Assembly (NCBI GenBank): GCA_949316235.1
Contig: OX438758.1
Location: 8,279,731 to 8,343,730 of the forward strand
Direction: 5' to 3'
Length of the DNA stretch: 64,000 nucleotides
DNA from: Oegoconia quadripuncta
Taxonomy: Eukaryota; Arthropoda; Insecta; Lepidoptera; Autostichidae
The position numbers and the translations under genes are program-made. Positions 12,509-21,973 of this stretch are shown one piece after another. Each line of letters opens with the position of its first letter. Position 1 is the first letter of the stretch. The notes under the pieces are model-generated. The model ran no database searches, was not told the origin of the DNA, and was given only the letters and a program-made list of their open reading frames with translations.

Positions 12509-12733
12509 CTAACTAATATTATAAATGCGAACGTTTGGATGTTTGTTTGTTGCTTAATCACGGCGAAACGGATGAACGGTTTTGGATGAAATTTGGTATA
12601 TAGGTAGAATATACCCTGGATTAAGACATAGGATTTTTTTTATCCTGATAAAGTAAGTAATTCCCGCTAGATAAAGAAAATTCCGCTATAAATTTGTTCC
12701 ACGCAGGCGAAGCAGCGGGCGGAAAGGTCTAAT
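12509..12733 (+). mobile_element. Helitron-like element, LEP1 style
   Basis: It begins CTAACTAATATTATAAATGCG, runs through CGGCGAAACGGATGAACGG and GATGAAATTTGGTATATAGG, and ends with a GC-rich segment (CCACGCAGGCGAAGCAGCGGG) shortly before CTAAT. This is the body plan described for non-autonomous LEP1 Helitrons. The first 110 bases are repeated at 43355-43480. There is no coding capacity. Confidence 0.7.
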
Positions 12734-13729
12734 ACAAATCGCTTAATGGGGCAGGCTTATGTTCTTTGTAGTGGATTTTTACAGGCTGTTATTGTGTATT
12801 GCAATTGGGACTGTATATGTAAAACAGATATAATAGAGGCGCACCAGACGTCCTTGTAAATTTACACAAACGAATTAATTAGACTTCCATTGAAGAATTT
12901 AAAAACATTAACAAACCCTAATAAATGCTTGCTCCGTTTACATCAACAATAATGGACATCGTAGATAAGACAGACGAGAATGTAGAGACAAAAAAGTAAC
13001 TGCATGATGTAGAGTTGTATAGAAGGAAGATAATAACAAAGACTATAGTAATTATACCGAAAGGGTTTATTTATACAAAACAAGTAACAAGTTACGACAG
13101 CCCGAGCGTGATAGTGTTGTAGAACAGTTAAAACACAACAAATGACGTGACGTAGTTAATTGTTATCAGTAACATTTTCAATTAATTGAATCAGATCACT
13201 AAATGTTTCGAACTCTTTCTATTTCCGGCCTGCAACATCTCATTATAATCTTGTTGGTAAAAAAATCCTTGGGGAAGCCTATGTTCGGCAGTATACTGGA
13301 AACTGAAACGACGATGCTGCTGCATGGCTGTATGTAACGATTGATAGTTGTAGTTAGAACATAGTATTTATTACAAGAACACATTTGACAAAATGTTTTT
13401 GAAAGATGTCACAAAGGTTTCAAGGAGTTCAGCAATTCGCTTCGGTATTAAGATTTAAAGTTTGTCAAAGAACGAGTATAGATATATATAATACGTAGCA
13501 CATAAATGGTATTTATATTTTCTTTTGTACAATGTTTGCAAACAAGCAAACGAAATGCAGCTTGAAGGTGATTACTTATTAGCATGGACAATGTCATTCA
13601 TTATTGACACAAAGAGAAGTAGTTTTTAATTGTTTGCCGGGGGGGTCCTTGATTGTGTGAGCTTCTGACTAAGGAATTAAACACATTGACAACAAATCTG
13701 TATCGTAGTAGCAACAGAGTCTGTATATA
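12734..13729. other. Intergenic DNA
   Basis: A phrase at 13250-13300 (GGGGAAGCCTATGTTCGGCAG) matches the end of RTE-type LINE coding regions and is probably a small fragment. Nothing else is recognised. Confidence 0.3.
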
Positions 13730-13793
13730 CATGCCACTTCGCGTCAGACATACACAGTCAGAGTTTCTAACCAGTACACCAAACAGCTCGTCA
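13730..13793 (-). repeat. SINE group A head fragment
   Basis: The minus strand reads GACGAGCTGTTTGGTGTACT, then AGAAACTCTGACTGTG, which is the A-box half of the group A head. The B box and body are lost. Confidence 0.55.
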
Positions 13794-14029
13794 AGAATAG
13801 GATTTTCCGGAAGGTTTTTCTGAACTTTGGCAAAATACACGATAGTAGACATTATAAACAAAAAGGCTCATCTGGATATTTTTTGGTGGTGTTGAAGGAC
13901 TGACATGTGGAAGTCTATGCCCGGCATACCTACATGGCAGAAGTATGAACGTAGAATTGCAGCAAATGAGATCATTGAGAAGTATAAGCGAGGTGACTTT
14001 GACAGATAGAATAAGGAATAGTGTATTTA

Positions 14030-14275
14030 TGGTGCTGGTTTGCGTTGTGAAAGAAGATGTAGCGATAAAGATTGGAAAAGGTAAAGATATGGTTTGAACA
14101 TGGTGAGAGGAAGAATAATGAAGACTAACGAAAAATAAAGATTGTGGATGGCAGTGTTGGAAGGGGAAGACGAAGGCACATGTACAGCGATCAAAACGGG
14201 GATGACGTCTTAATGAAAGGCCAAGTCAAGGAAGAGTAGGTACTAAACAGACGAGCGAGTATGAAGAATGAATGA
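14030..14275 (+). mobile_element. LINE coding tail, degraded
   Basis: Frame fragments read EDMVEHGERE and then, in a neighbouring frame, KIVDGSVGRGRRRHMYSDQ and KGQVKEE. This resembles the C-terminal VNGSVGRGRPR...DQI stretch seen in lepidopteran LINE proteins. Stops and frameshifts interrupt it. It ends in an AATG microsatellite (GAATGAATGAATGAATG) at about 14264-14287. Confidence 0.5.
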
Positions 14276-14287
14276 ATGAATGAATGA

Positions 14288-15441
14288 AGTGAAAGGAGTG
14301 TTTCTAGATCCTATTTCTACAGAAAACGGACATGACATTATAAAGAAATTACTCTTATCTGTGGTAAAGTGATACTTTCAATATTTTTTCTAAATTTGGG
14401 CTGCATCTAATACGCCCGAACCCGCGTATATCTGAGTCCCACTCTCTTTAGTAACGAGAGCTGAGAGGGAATGAGATGACAATTTCATGGCATCATAGCG
14501 AAAAAAACGGGGAATCCACTTGAAAATAGTTTTTTTTTATTCAAAACCTGACATTTGCGAGATGGTAATTAGCAATTAGTTCGATGGTAAGCGATTGGAC
14601 CGTTTTCATGGTATTTAGCTGTTAACACAGTTGTTAGCTGGATGATGTTTTCCAAGTTTTATCGGTGAATAAGAAGCACATATGCGCAGGCGCGTGTAGC
14701 TGCAGCTCAGGGGCCTTTTACGGCATATGAGGTAAATTTGTTATTAAGTTTTTCATGCAAATATTTGTACAAACGCCTATGTATATTTCAACCGTATATA
14801 TGTACTTTACGACACGCAACCAAGGTTCCACCTATCACCTCCGAGATAATTGTCCCATTGTACGAGGCTCGCGTGGTGTCGATATAGGAAATTACGCACT
14901 CAAGGAGACGGGTTTCTTAATAATACCATGTTTGTGTTGATCTAGGAAGCTAGATGCAATAAAATAAATAAGCGAATGCTTGAGTAACATTAATGGGGTA
15001 TAGCTAATAAACACTTGCCTACTAATTGGTATGGCATATGCGAGTAAGGATTTAGAAATTTAAAACAATCATTAAACGGAAATTATGTGCCAAAATTTCT
15101 GACTATCTGGATGATAAGAATGCGTGGACGTGGACATGAACCGTTCGGCAATATCCAGTTTATTTTATTCTTATTTTTCTTTGTCAAATCATTTTAACAA
15201 TTATTTCAAATTGTATTTGTATTGACTTATTTAAAAAGAGCAACCCCTGAGTTTCTTGCTCGTTCTTCTCTGGGGAGACTGCCTAGTGAATGAGCGATAA
15301 CTGTGTGTCATGATTCAAATGTTATTCTTATAACTTACGAAATAAAACATTTTTGTTTTGATTTGATTAGAAATTCATTCAGTGAACTAATCACATTCAA
15401 TGTTTTTATTAGTTAAATAGATAATGTGACTCAGGGTTTAG
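14288..15441. other. Intergenic DNA
   Basis: No gene or classified repeat is recognised. Base composition is AT-rich and short frames overlap on both strands. Confidence 0.3.
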
Positions 15442-15515
15442 TTAAGAAATTGATACGCAACATTTTAGCGTTTGATTGAAGTGAAACGCTAAACTGTTGC
15501 GTATCAATTTCTTAA
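15442..15515. other. Near-perfect 32-bp hairpin
   Basis: Arm 15442-15473 and the reverse complement of 15484-15515 match at 31 of 32 positions, separated by a 10-base loop (GATTGAAGTG). Arm length and loop size are within the range of a microRNA precursor or of a small palindromic MITE. Nothing in the sequence decides between them. Confidence 0.75.
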
Positions 15516-15524
15516 TGTAAAGTG

Positions 15525-15903
15525 AAGATCAGGTTCATGGTGGATGCACGTTCACCCGAAATACCCAACTTTTCAAAACAGCCGGAAAAAAATGTGCTGT
15601 CAACATTGCTATGACGATCCAAACTCAGTACTAAACTTGTCCTGCTTGGTATCGAAAACACGACAAAATAATACCAAGGTTGTGTGACGATTCGAGAAAA
15701 ATCTTTGAAAAGGTTAGCAACAATCGGTTGACATCATGCCTAAGAGGAGAGAAAAACTCCGTAGTAACTACCTAATCTAGCTGACTTCCTTAAACGCAGC
15801 ACGCACGCTATTTGAGCAGGTATAATGTTTTCAGACGGTGTGGACTCTAGCGATCGATCCCCATACAAAATGAAAACGCTTTCCACCCTCTGAACCTGAT
15901 CTT
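15525..15903. mobile_element. Possible MITE with short inverted ends
   Basis: The left end AAGATCAGGTTCATGGTGG (15525-15543) corresponds to the reverse complement of the right end CCACCCTCTGAACCTGATCTT (near 15882-15903) with a few differences. TTAATGT occurs outside both ends and could be a target duplication. No coding content is visible. The call rests on these short matches only. Confidence 0.35.
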
Positions 15904-17103
15904 TTAATGTTGTAGGTATACTGAATAATTTGTATTGAATCTACGTTTTGATTGCTCAAAGATTTAATAATATTTTATGACCTAAAACCTTTGCATGCAA
16001 CTTCCTAATAGCTATTTACTCTCGTATCAGCGTACATAGTTTTATACAGCACCTCTATCGCTAATTACACTAAATCACAAATCTCACAGTTGTTCTATGG
16101 GAGAAACCAAAGATTTTCTACATGTTTTTCTAACGCGAAGAAACCAAAGAAATGAGTTGTCTATTGCGTTTTCTATATTTCACTTTAGGTATGACTGAAG
16201 TACCAAATAAGATCGTAAAAAATAATATTTAAAAAATTACATGCACTAATCGCCGCGAAAAACCTAACACATAGGGAACAATAACTTATCAGTAAGTGCC
16301 TATAAAATACCTAATGACCTTTATCATAAATTAGACAGTAAAAACACAAAGAAAGATAAAAGGGAGAATTTTTAGTGGATAATAATAATAAATGGACGTT
16401 ATAATTGTGCTGTGTGGTTTCAGCATGTAAAAAGAATACACTCTACTAGTCTCTTTTCGTGGGTGTCGTAAAAGGGACTTTGTACCGAAACACAGTCCGT
16501 TTTAATTAGCTGAATTAAAAAAAAATAATAACTATGTACGTGAAATTTTATTAGTTTTGGAGCGAAAACCCACGCAGTTTGGTTCCTTTTTTCCCTGAAT
16601 GGCAGATTGTCATTCTCAACAACTTTTAAATATGCAATATCGGGATCTCGAAATGTCGGAATCCCACACGGTTTCAACAGGACCAATCCCGCACGGGAAT
16701 TGAGCGGGATCAACAACATCAGGAGTCATTTGTCAGACGACACTACTAGTACCTACACTAGGTTATTTGTGCAGTTATTTCCAAAAAAAATGTCTAATTA
16801 CTCCATTCACTTTTGTGAATAATTTGTTTCATTTTAGTCATTTGTGGTAATAAATAATCTTTTCCTCAGACACATTCAGTATCCTGCTGGTTCTCCTAAA
16901 TGCCGGGATTTCAGCGTTGTGCCCACAGAAAGAGTCAACAGTTTTTTGGCTCCAAAACCAACACAAAATCACCAATCATGCAAGATAGGACCCCTACCAT
17001 ACAGAATACATAAATTGTTAAAATAATATTTCGTCTTTTGCTTTGCCGTAGACAGATAGAAACTAAATTGTTTGCGACTCCTCTGTGACTGGCACTCATA
17101 TTT
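15904..17103. other. Intergenic DNA with one repeat fragment
   Basis: Bases 16410-16485 carry the phrase CTGTGTGGTTTCAGCATGTAAAAAGAAT with TTCGTGGGTGTCGTAAAAGG, which recurs at 34068-34222, inverted at 38612-38760, and partly at 44868-44908. It marks an unclassified interspersed repeat. No gene is recognised. Confidence 0.4.
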
Positions 17104-17170
17104 CATCATCATCATCATGTCCACAGGACATCCACTGCTGAATACAGGCCTAATCTATTTCCAGACGCAC
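17104..17170 (-). repeat. RTE-type LINE 3' tail fragment
   Basis: CATCATCATCATCATGTCCACAGGACATCC and CTGCTGAATACAGGCC (given strand) is the inverted form of the 3' tail seen in lepidopteran RTE-like LINEs, which ends in GAT repeats. Only about 65 bases remain. Confidence 0.5.
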
Positions 17171-17682
17171 TCATATTTACTGGCAATAAAAAAAAATATC
17201 TTATCTTACACCTACCGTCAAGACACCTGTCGACAACAAAATTATCTATATATACTTATATATATAAACAGGTAGCTGTGAGTTCCTGTTAGATTTGAAC
17301 CAGTTCGCTCCTGTAATTGAATACGCCATTGTTTTCCATTATACCTATTTACAATACTTATTCGTACAATAAGCTCGTTGTCATTGTGTGGACTGGATAT
17401 AGTAACATTACACGACACTATTTCGCTTTCTTCGCAAAATGTTACGAGAAATTTGATATTATAGTGATATATTCGTCAGAATCATAACATAATACAGCCG
17501 AGAACAACCAAACCTTCTTTCATAGAAAACATGTGAAATGTTTTATCCCAATTTTTAAATTTATTAAAAACAGTGTGGGAAAAATATAGTGTATAAAAAA
17601 CATAGTGTATTGAAATAAAGACATGGCTTAATGGTCTAGTAACCAAGCCAAAAAAAAAAAAAACGCTTTTCTATGAACTACA

Positions 17683-17910
17683 GGATACCTCGCGTTTGAC
17701 CACAATCTCAGCTGATGACTTTTCATCATACCTACCTTATCCTACCCTATCTTATACATGACGATATGGTCGAAGATGAAGTATGCGACATAGGTAGAAG
17801 CCTATTCACCCTCCTCTTGAAGATCCCACTTGAAGATTATAGGATTCAGTAAAGCTGACGTTCCATGCCTTGGCTGTTCGCATTACGAATGAAGTGTCGA
17901 ATCGCGTCTC
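17683..17910 (-). repeat. LINE 3' fragment, same family as 10670-11325
   Basis: The given strand reads GGATACCTCGCGTTTGACCACAATC, then GGTCGAAGATGAAGTATGCG and CCTATTCACCCTCCTCTTGAAGATCC. All of these are shared with the copy at 10670-10860. A local insertion adds a CCTACC-rich stretch. Confidence 0.6.
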
Positions 17911-18685
17911 AACAGCTAGATAGAGGATATCTATCTAGATGGGAGCTTCGACCCGTTTCTCCTACCTAAAAGACTCTTTTAACAAATAAACAAAGCAACT
18001 ACATAATATGTTGAAAACTACAAATTTTGAAACGGCTTAACCGATGTTCATCAAACTACAGCTTTCAAAAAATAAAAAATCGTTTGGTTTTGCCTGTTTG
18101 GCGCTACAATGCCACAGACATATAATACCCCTCTTTTGGTGTTGGGGGTAAAAAAAACGACGAAAAGTTTAAACACTTTCGTTAAAGTAGATCGAAAACT
18201 GTACGTTTGAGGTAAGAGTATACTTGTTATTTTCCAGATTTCTATTTTTGAATGATTCCAATAGAACTTTTTCATTTTTTTTCTTAGTCGCACTCGAAAT
18301 ATGCGAGTGTAAAAACTCAAAAATAGATTATACCCGACAATTTTCACCATCTAAGTATCGTGTGCCTTTCATTAAAGGGGTCTTTGGTGTGACCTCGCGT
18401 GAATCACAGTGTTTTGTTGTAGCAACTAATAATAATGTTAATGCATTGCTAATTAGATGCTAATGGCTTCACATTCACATGAGCTGGGCAAACTTCATTG
18501 TTAGTTGATGACGGTTTTTCTCAAATTATGCGTATTTAGTAGGCTATCTGTTAGTTTTTAAGCTATAGCCGGTGAAAGTTTAAATCTAGCTACCCGCCCG
18601 CGTCGCAGACTGTCTTAGCCATTCTCATCTAGAACTAGCCTTTATTTTTTTTATTTTTTTTTTTTCTTTTTAATTTTTTTTTTTT

Positions 18686-19062
18686 CGAGGGGAAATACGT
18701 TTACGCATTCGACCCGCCGCTGTGGGGCAGCGACGGGGATATGTGGGACTCCCCGCTCCAATGACAGGAGCGGGACTACCCACTAAAACCCCCCGGCGAC
18801 CTTCCTCGGCAGTAGGGAGGACCTGGGAACGCATAAGCGGCTCCAGGTCGTCCCCCGCCCCGCCTCCCCTCACAAGGGGAGGCCCGTTCCCGGAGGGCGG
18901 CTAGCGCGCCCTCCACGGGAGCACTGTCGAGCCCCACACCGCGATCAGCGAGCGGTATGAGGCGCGACAGAGCCCGATGCGACGACACCCCCCCGGTCGC
19001 GTCCGGCGGCTACATCGCCCCGAGATGTAGCCGCCCGCGACCCCGGGCGACGTGCAGGGGTG
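18686..19062 (-). other. R1-clade LINE 3' untranslated region
   Basis: GC-rich sequence between the ORF2 stop and the A-rich tail. It includes a perfect 12-base-pair hairpin (19005-19016 with 19024-19035, loop of 7). Open frames on either strand here are by-products of the high GC content. Confidence 0.7.
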
Positions 19063-20361
19063 CTAGCGAGCGTTGCCGCCCCCCCGACGTCGCCTCCTGC
19101 GAGCGGGATCGGCCCTCTCCCGATCCCGCTCTGCGGCCTCCTTCTGGAGCATGACTGCCTCGCAGAAGGAGGCCGCTGCCCTCCAACCCTCCTCGCTCGC
19201 CAGCATAGCCGCGACTAATGCTGGCGGGGACAGATCTCGTCCGATCCGGTCGACCAGGTCTCGACGCTCGGACTGCCACGCCGGGCAGTCCTCCAGCGTG
19301 TGCTGGGCGGAGTCCTGGTCGGACGCGCAGTGGTGGCATCGTGCCGTCTCCTCCCGTCCGATTCGACTCAGATACTCACCGAAGCACCCGTGCCCGGTGA
19401 GTATCTGAGTCAACCTGTAGGTGACGCAGCCTTTCCTCCCCATCCATGCTTCGAAGTTCGGCAGAACGGCTCCGACGGCGCGTTGGCGGGCGCAGCCTTG
19501 TAGCACAAGGCGCTCCCGCCAGAGCGTCAGCGCACGTCGGTGTGCGTTCTGCCGTAGCATTTCGAGCTCTCGGTCCGGCGCGACCCCCTCGGCGTCCCGT
19601 CCGACAGAACGGATGCGGTCGTAAACCGCCGCGTCCATGTCGGCCAGGATGTCGAAGGGTGGAGCCCGCGCTAGGACCGTCGCCGCCTCGAACGAAATCG
19701 TCCGGTAGCCTCGTACGATCCGGATGGCCATCAGCCGCTGCAGGCTCCCGAGGAGAGCTCTGCAGTGGGAGGACCCCGCCAGGTCGCTGGACCAGACGGG
19801 GGCCCCGTAGAGGGCCATGGATCGCACGACGCCACCGTAGAGGCGGCGAACTTCCTCCCGTGGTCCCCCGAGATTAGGTAGCAGGCGGTGCAACGCGCCC
19901 GCTACCTTCCGCACTCGGGGGACCAGGCGCTCGAAATGCTCTTCGAAGCCCCATCGGCTGTCCAGGGTGAGGCCCAGGTACTTGATGCACCGCCCCACCT
20001 GGACTTCAGCGTCACCTACCCGGAGTCGCGAGCTGGGTGGTTGCCGGCCTCGTCGGAGGCCATGGAACCATAGCGCCTCGGTCTTGTGAGGCGCTACCTC
20101 CAGGCCCAGCTCGCGTACCTTCCCGACGACACATGCCACGCCAAGTTCGGCGAGCCGAAGCACCTCCTCGAAGTCGGTCCCCTCGGCCAACACCAGTGTG
20201 TCGTCTGCGTAGCAGACGACAGACAGGCCGGGGGGGAGACTGATGCGAAGGACCGCATCGTATGCGAGGTTCCACAACAGGGGCCCTAAAACGGACCCCT
20301 GTGGAACCCCGCAACAGACATCCCTCCGTGTTTCCACCCCGTTCCGACCAATAAACCTCAC
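19063..20361 (-). pseudogene. R1-clade ORF2, second half of reverse transcriptase and C-terminal zinc motif
   Basis: Continues the ORF2 polypeptide in a second frame. GVPQGSVLGPLLWN (residues 18-31) is RT motif B and YADDTLVL (YADD at 51-54) is the catalytic palm motif. The thumb region includes CIKYLGLTLDSRWGFEEHFE. Near the C-terminus TYRLTQILTGHGCFGEYLSR is a segment conserved in R1-clade proteins. A C-x2-C-x8-H-x4-C cluster follows (C342, C345, H354, C359), the CCHC motif typical of this clade. The basic tail ends at a stop at 19063. The ATG at 20361 is not a natural start; it only marks where the frame opens after the break. Confidence 0.92.
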
Positions 20362-21362
20362 GGTCCTGTCGCGCAGATAGGCCCCGATAACTCGTGATAT
20401 ACGAGGGCCTCCCTGATCGCCTGCCAGGGGAGGGCACCGAAGGCGTTGACGATGTCCAAACTCACCGCCAACGCCACACCCCCCCCGCGGACCGCCGATT
20501 CCGACAGGGAGCGAACGAGATTGACCGCGTCAACCGTCGATCGCCCCTGCCGGAATCCGAACTGGCGGTCCGACAAATCGGGACCCACTCGCGACAGGTG
20601 CCCGCTGATACGAGCGGAGATAACTCTCTCGAAGAGTTTCCCCGTCTCGTTCAGCAGGCATATCGGTCGGAACGCAGAGGGATTGTCTGCGGTCCTTCCT
20701 TCCTTCTTCAGGAGCACCAGTCTCGCTTCCTTCCAGCCGAGGGGGAACACACCGTCACGGAGGCAGCTAGTGAATAGCTGCCTCATGCGGTTCCCCAGGA
20801 TAGCCAATGCCAACACCAGCGCCTTACCCGGGACTCCGTCGGGTCCAGGCGCGGTGTTTCGGGAGGCCAGCCGCCGAACGGCCCGGTCCAGCTCACCCTC
20901 CGTGACTTCGCAATCGTCGGACCGGGGATCCCGGCCCGACTGCGACGGAGGGTTCGAGGGACTATCCTGGACCCTTGGGAAGAGCGTGTCTACCACTCTT
21001 CCCACGAATTCGGGGTCCAGGGTCTCCGTCAACGGAGGGACCCACGGTTTGAGCTTGCCCAGTACCATTCGGTACGGGCGCCCCCATGGGTCCCTGTCCA
21101 GTCCCTCGATGAGCTCTCTCCAGGACCGGGCCTTGGCCTCAGCGATAGCATCGCTGAGAGCCTTCACCGCGGCCCCGTACTCCCGACGCACTTCGGCTAT
21201 CTCCTCGGCTGTGGCTCGCCGCCTTCTGCGGGCTCGAAGGTACGGGCGACGAGCTCTCGCGACCGCCGATCGCAGTCGCGAGATCTCTTCGCTCCACCAG
21301 TACGTCGAGCCCGCTCTGGCCGGCCGGACCCGGGGCATCGAGGCGTCGCAAATCGACACCAT
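20358..21362 (-). pseudogene. R1-clade ORF2, linker and first half of reverse transcriptase
   Basis: Encoded the N-terminal half of the reverse transcriptase that copies the element RNA into DNA at the target site. The frame starts in the linker between endonuclease and RT (TYWWSEEISRLRSAVARARR). It continues through LVLLKKEGRTADNPSAFRPI and CLLNETGKLFERVISARI, then DRQFGFRQGRSTVDAVNLV, and reaches motif A at SLDIVNAF, with the first catalytic Asp near residue 303. This vocabulary is typical of the R1 clade. The frame ends at 20358 after ALVYHELSGPICATGP. The expected continuation RVIGAYLRDRTVRFIGR is present in the next frame, so a small out-of-frame deletion after ALVYH has broken the gene. 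Confidence 0.9.
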
Positions 21363-21401
21363 CGTGTCCCGGAACCAGGCCGCCTGATCTAGAACTAGCC
21401 T

Positions 21402-21560
21402 ATGTCCTCGTCGAGCACCCAGGATACCTCTCTAACAAATGTCTATATGTGTCGGTGAGTGTAGCGCATCTGCTGAGATCGTGTGCTTCATCTTCGGCCA
21501 TATCGTCACTTCCCCTCAGATGAGATTGTGGTCAAACGCGTATCCAGTTAACCATAAAAA
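21402..21560 (+). repeat. LINE 3' fragment that received the R1-clade insertion
   Basis: It shares CTTCATCTTCGGCCATATCGTCACTTCCC, then GATTGTGGTCAAACGCGTATCC and AGTTAACCATAAAAAA with the family at 10670-11325, in the opposite orientation. The R1-clade element lies immediately upstream, so this fragment was already in place when that element inserted. Confidence 0.6.
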
Positions 21561-21692
21561 AATGTTCAGTACAGAGGTTTAGTTGTGAAATGGTAACAAA
21601 CATAAAGACAGAGCATTACTTTCACACCCATCCAGTCTTCTTCAATAAAATGCAGTAATCCATTCAATATACAATCCAATATTAGATATTAA

Positions 21693-21826
21693 AAAGTTTT
21701 TAGTTTTGGATGAAATTTGGTACACAGGTTATGCCTTGGAGTAGAAAAGTAATTCCGATGAATTTAGTTAAAAAAATTACACATTTAAACTAATTCCACG
21801 CGGGTGAAGCCGCGAGTAAATACTTG
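21693..21826 (+). repeat. Helitron-like fragment
   Basis: TTTTGGATGAAATTTGGTACAC is followed later by TTCCACGCGGGTGAAGCCGCG, the two landmarks of the LEP1-style repeats at 12509-12733, but without a clear CTAGT end. Confidence 0.5.
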
Positions 21827-21925
21827 TTCATAATATTAATGCAGTAAGAGTGCTTTATTTAAGTTTCGTAATGTATGTAATATCTACATAATGCAGTCTT
21901 ACGGTTCTTTTATTTTGGAGGTTTT

Positions 21926-21973
21926 TTAAATAAACAGAATTATAAAAATGTCTTAATAATTCTGTTTATTTAA
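21926..21973. other. Perfect 18-bp hairpin
   Basis: Arms 21926-21943 and 21956-21973 are exact reverse complements with a 12-base loop. The AT-rich content and short length suggest a MITE remnant more than a gene. Confidence 0.6.

Larger units (their letters stand above)
18642..21386 (-). mobile_element. R1-clade non-LTR retrotransposon, 5' truncated
   Basis: A GC-rich insertion of about 2.7 kb is bounded by identical 15-base copies of ATCTAGAACTAGCCT at 18627-18641 and 21387-21401, a clean target site duplication. Its minus-strand 3' end is a long A-rich tail (T-rich on the given strand at 18642-18685). It contains the reverse transcriptase half of ORF2 but no endonuclease domain, so it is 5' truncated, as is common after incomplete target-primed reverse transcription. 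The inserted-into sequence to the right (21402-21560) is an older LINE 3' fragment. Insertion is not at the rDNA site used by canonical R1. Confidence 0.93.

Noticed and set aside
18722..21387. Many open frames on the plus strand of the GC-rich block, including one of 313 codons at 20446-21387
   Set aside because: They are antisense shadows of the R1-clade ORF2; GC-rich sequence lacks stop codons on both strands and these frames show no protein motifs.
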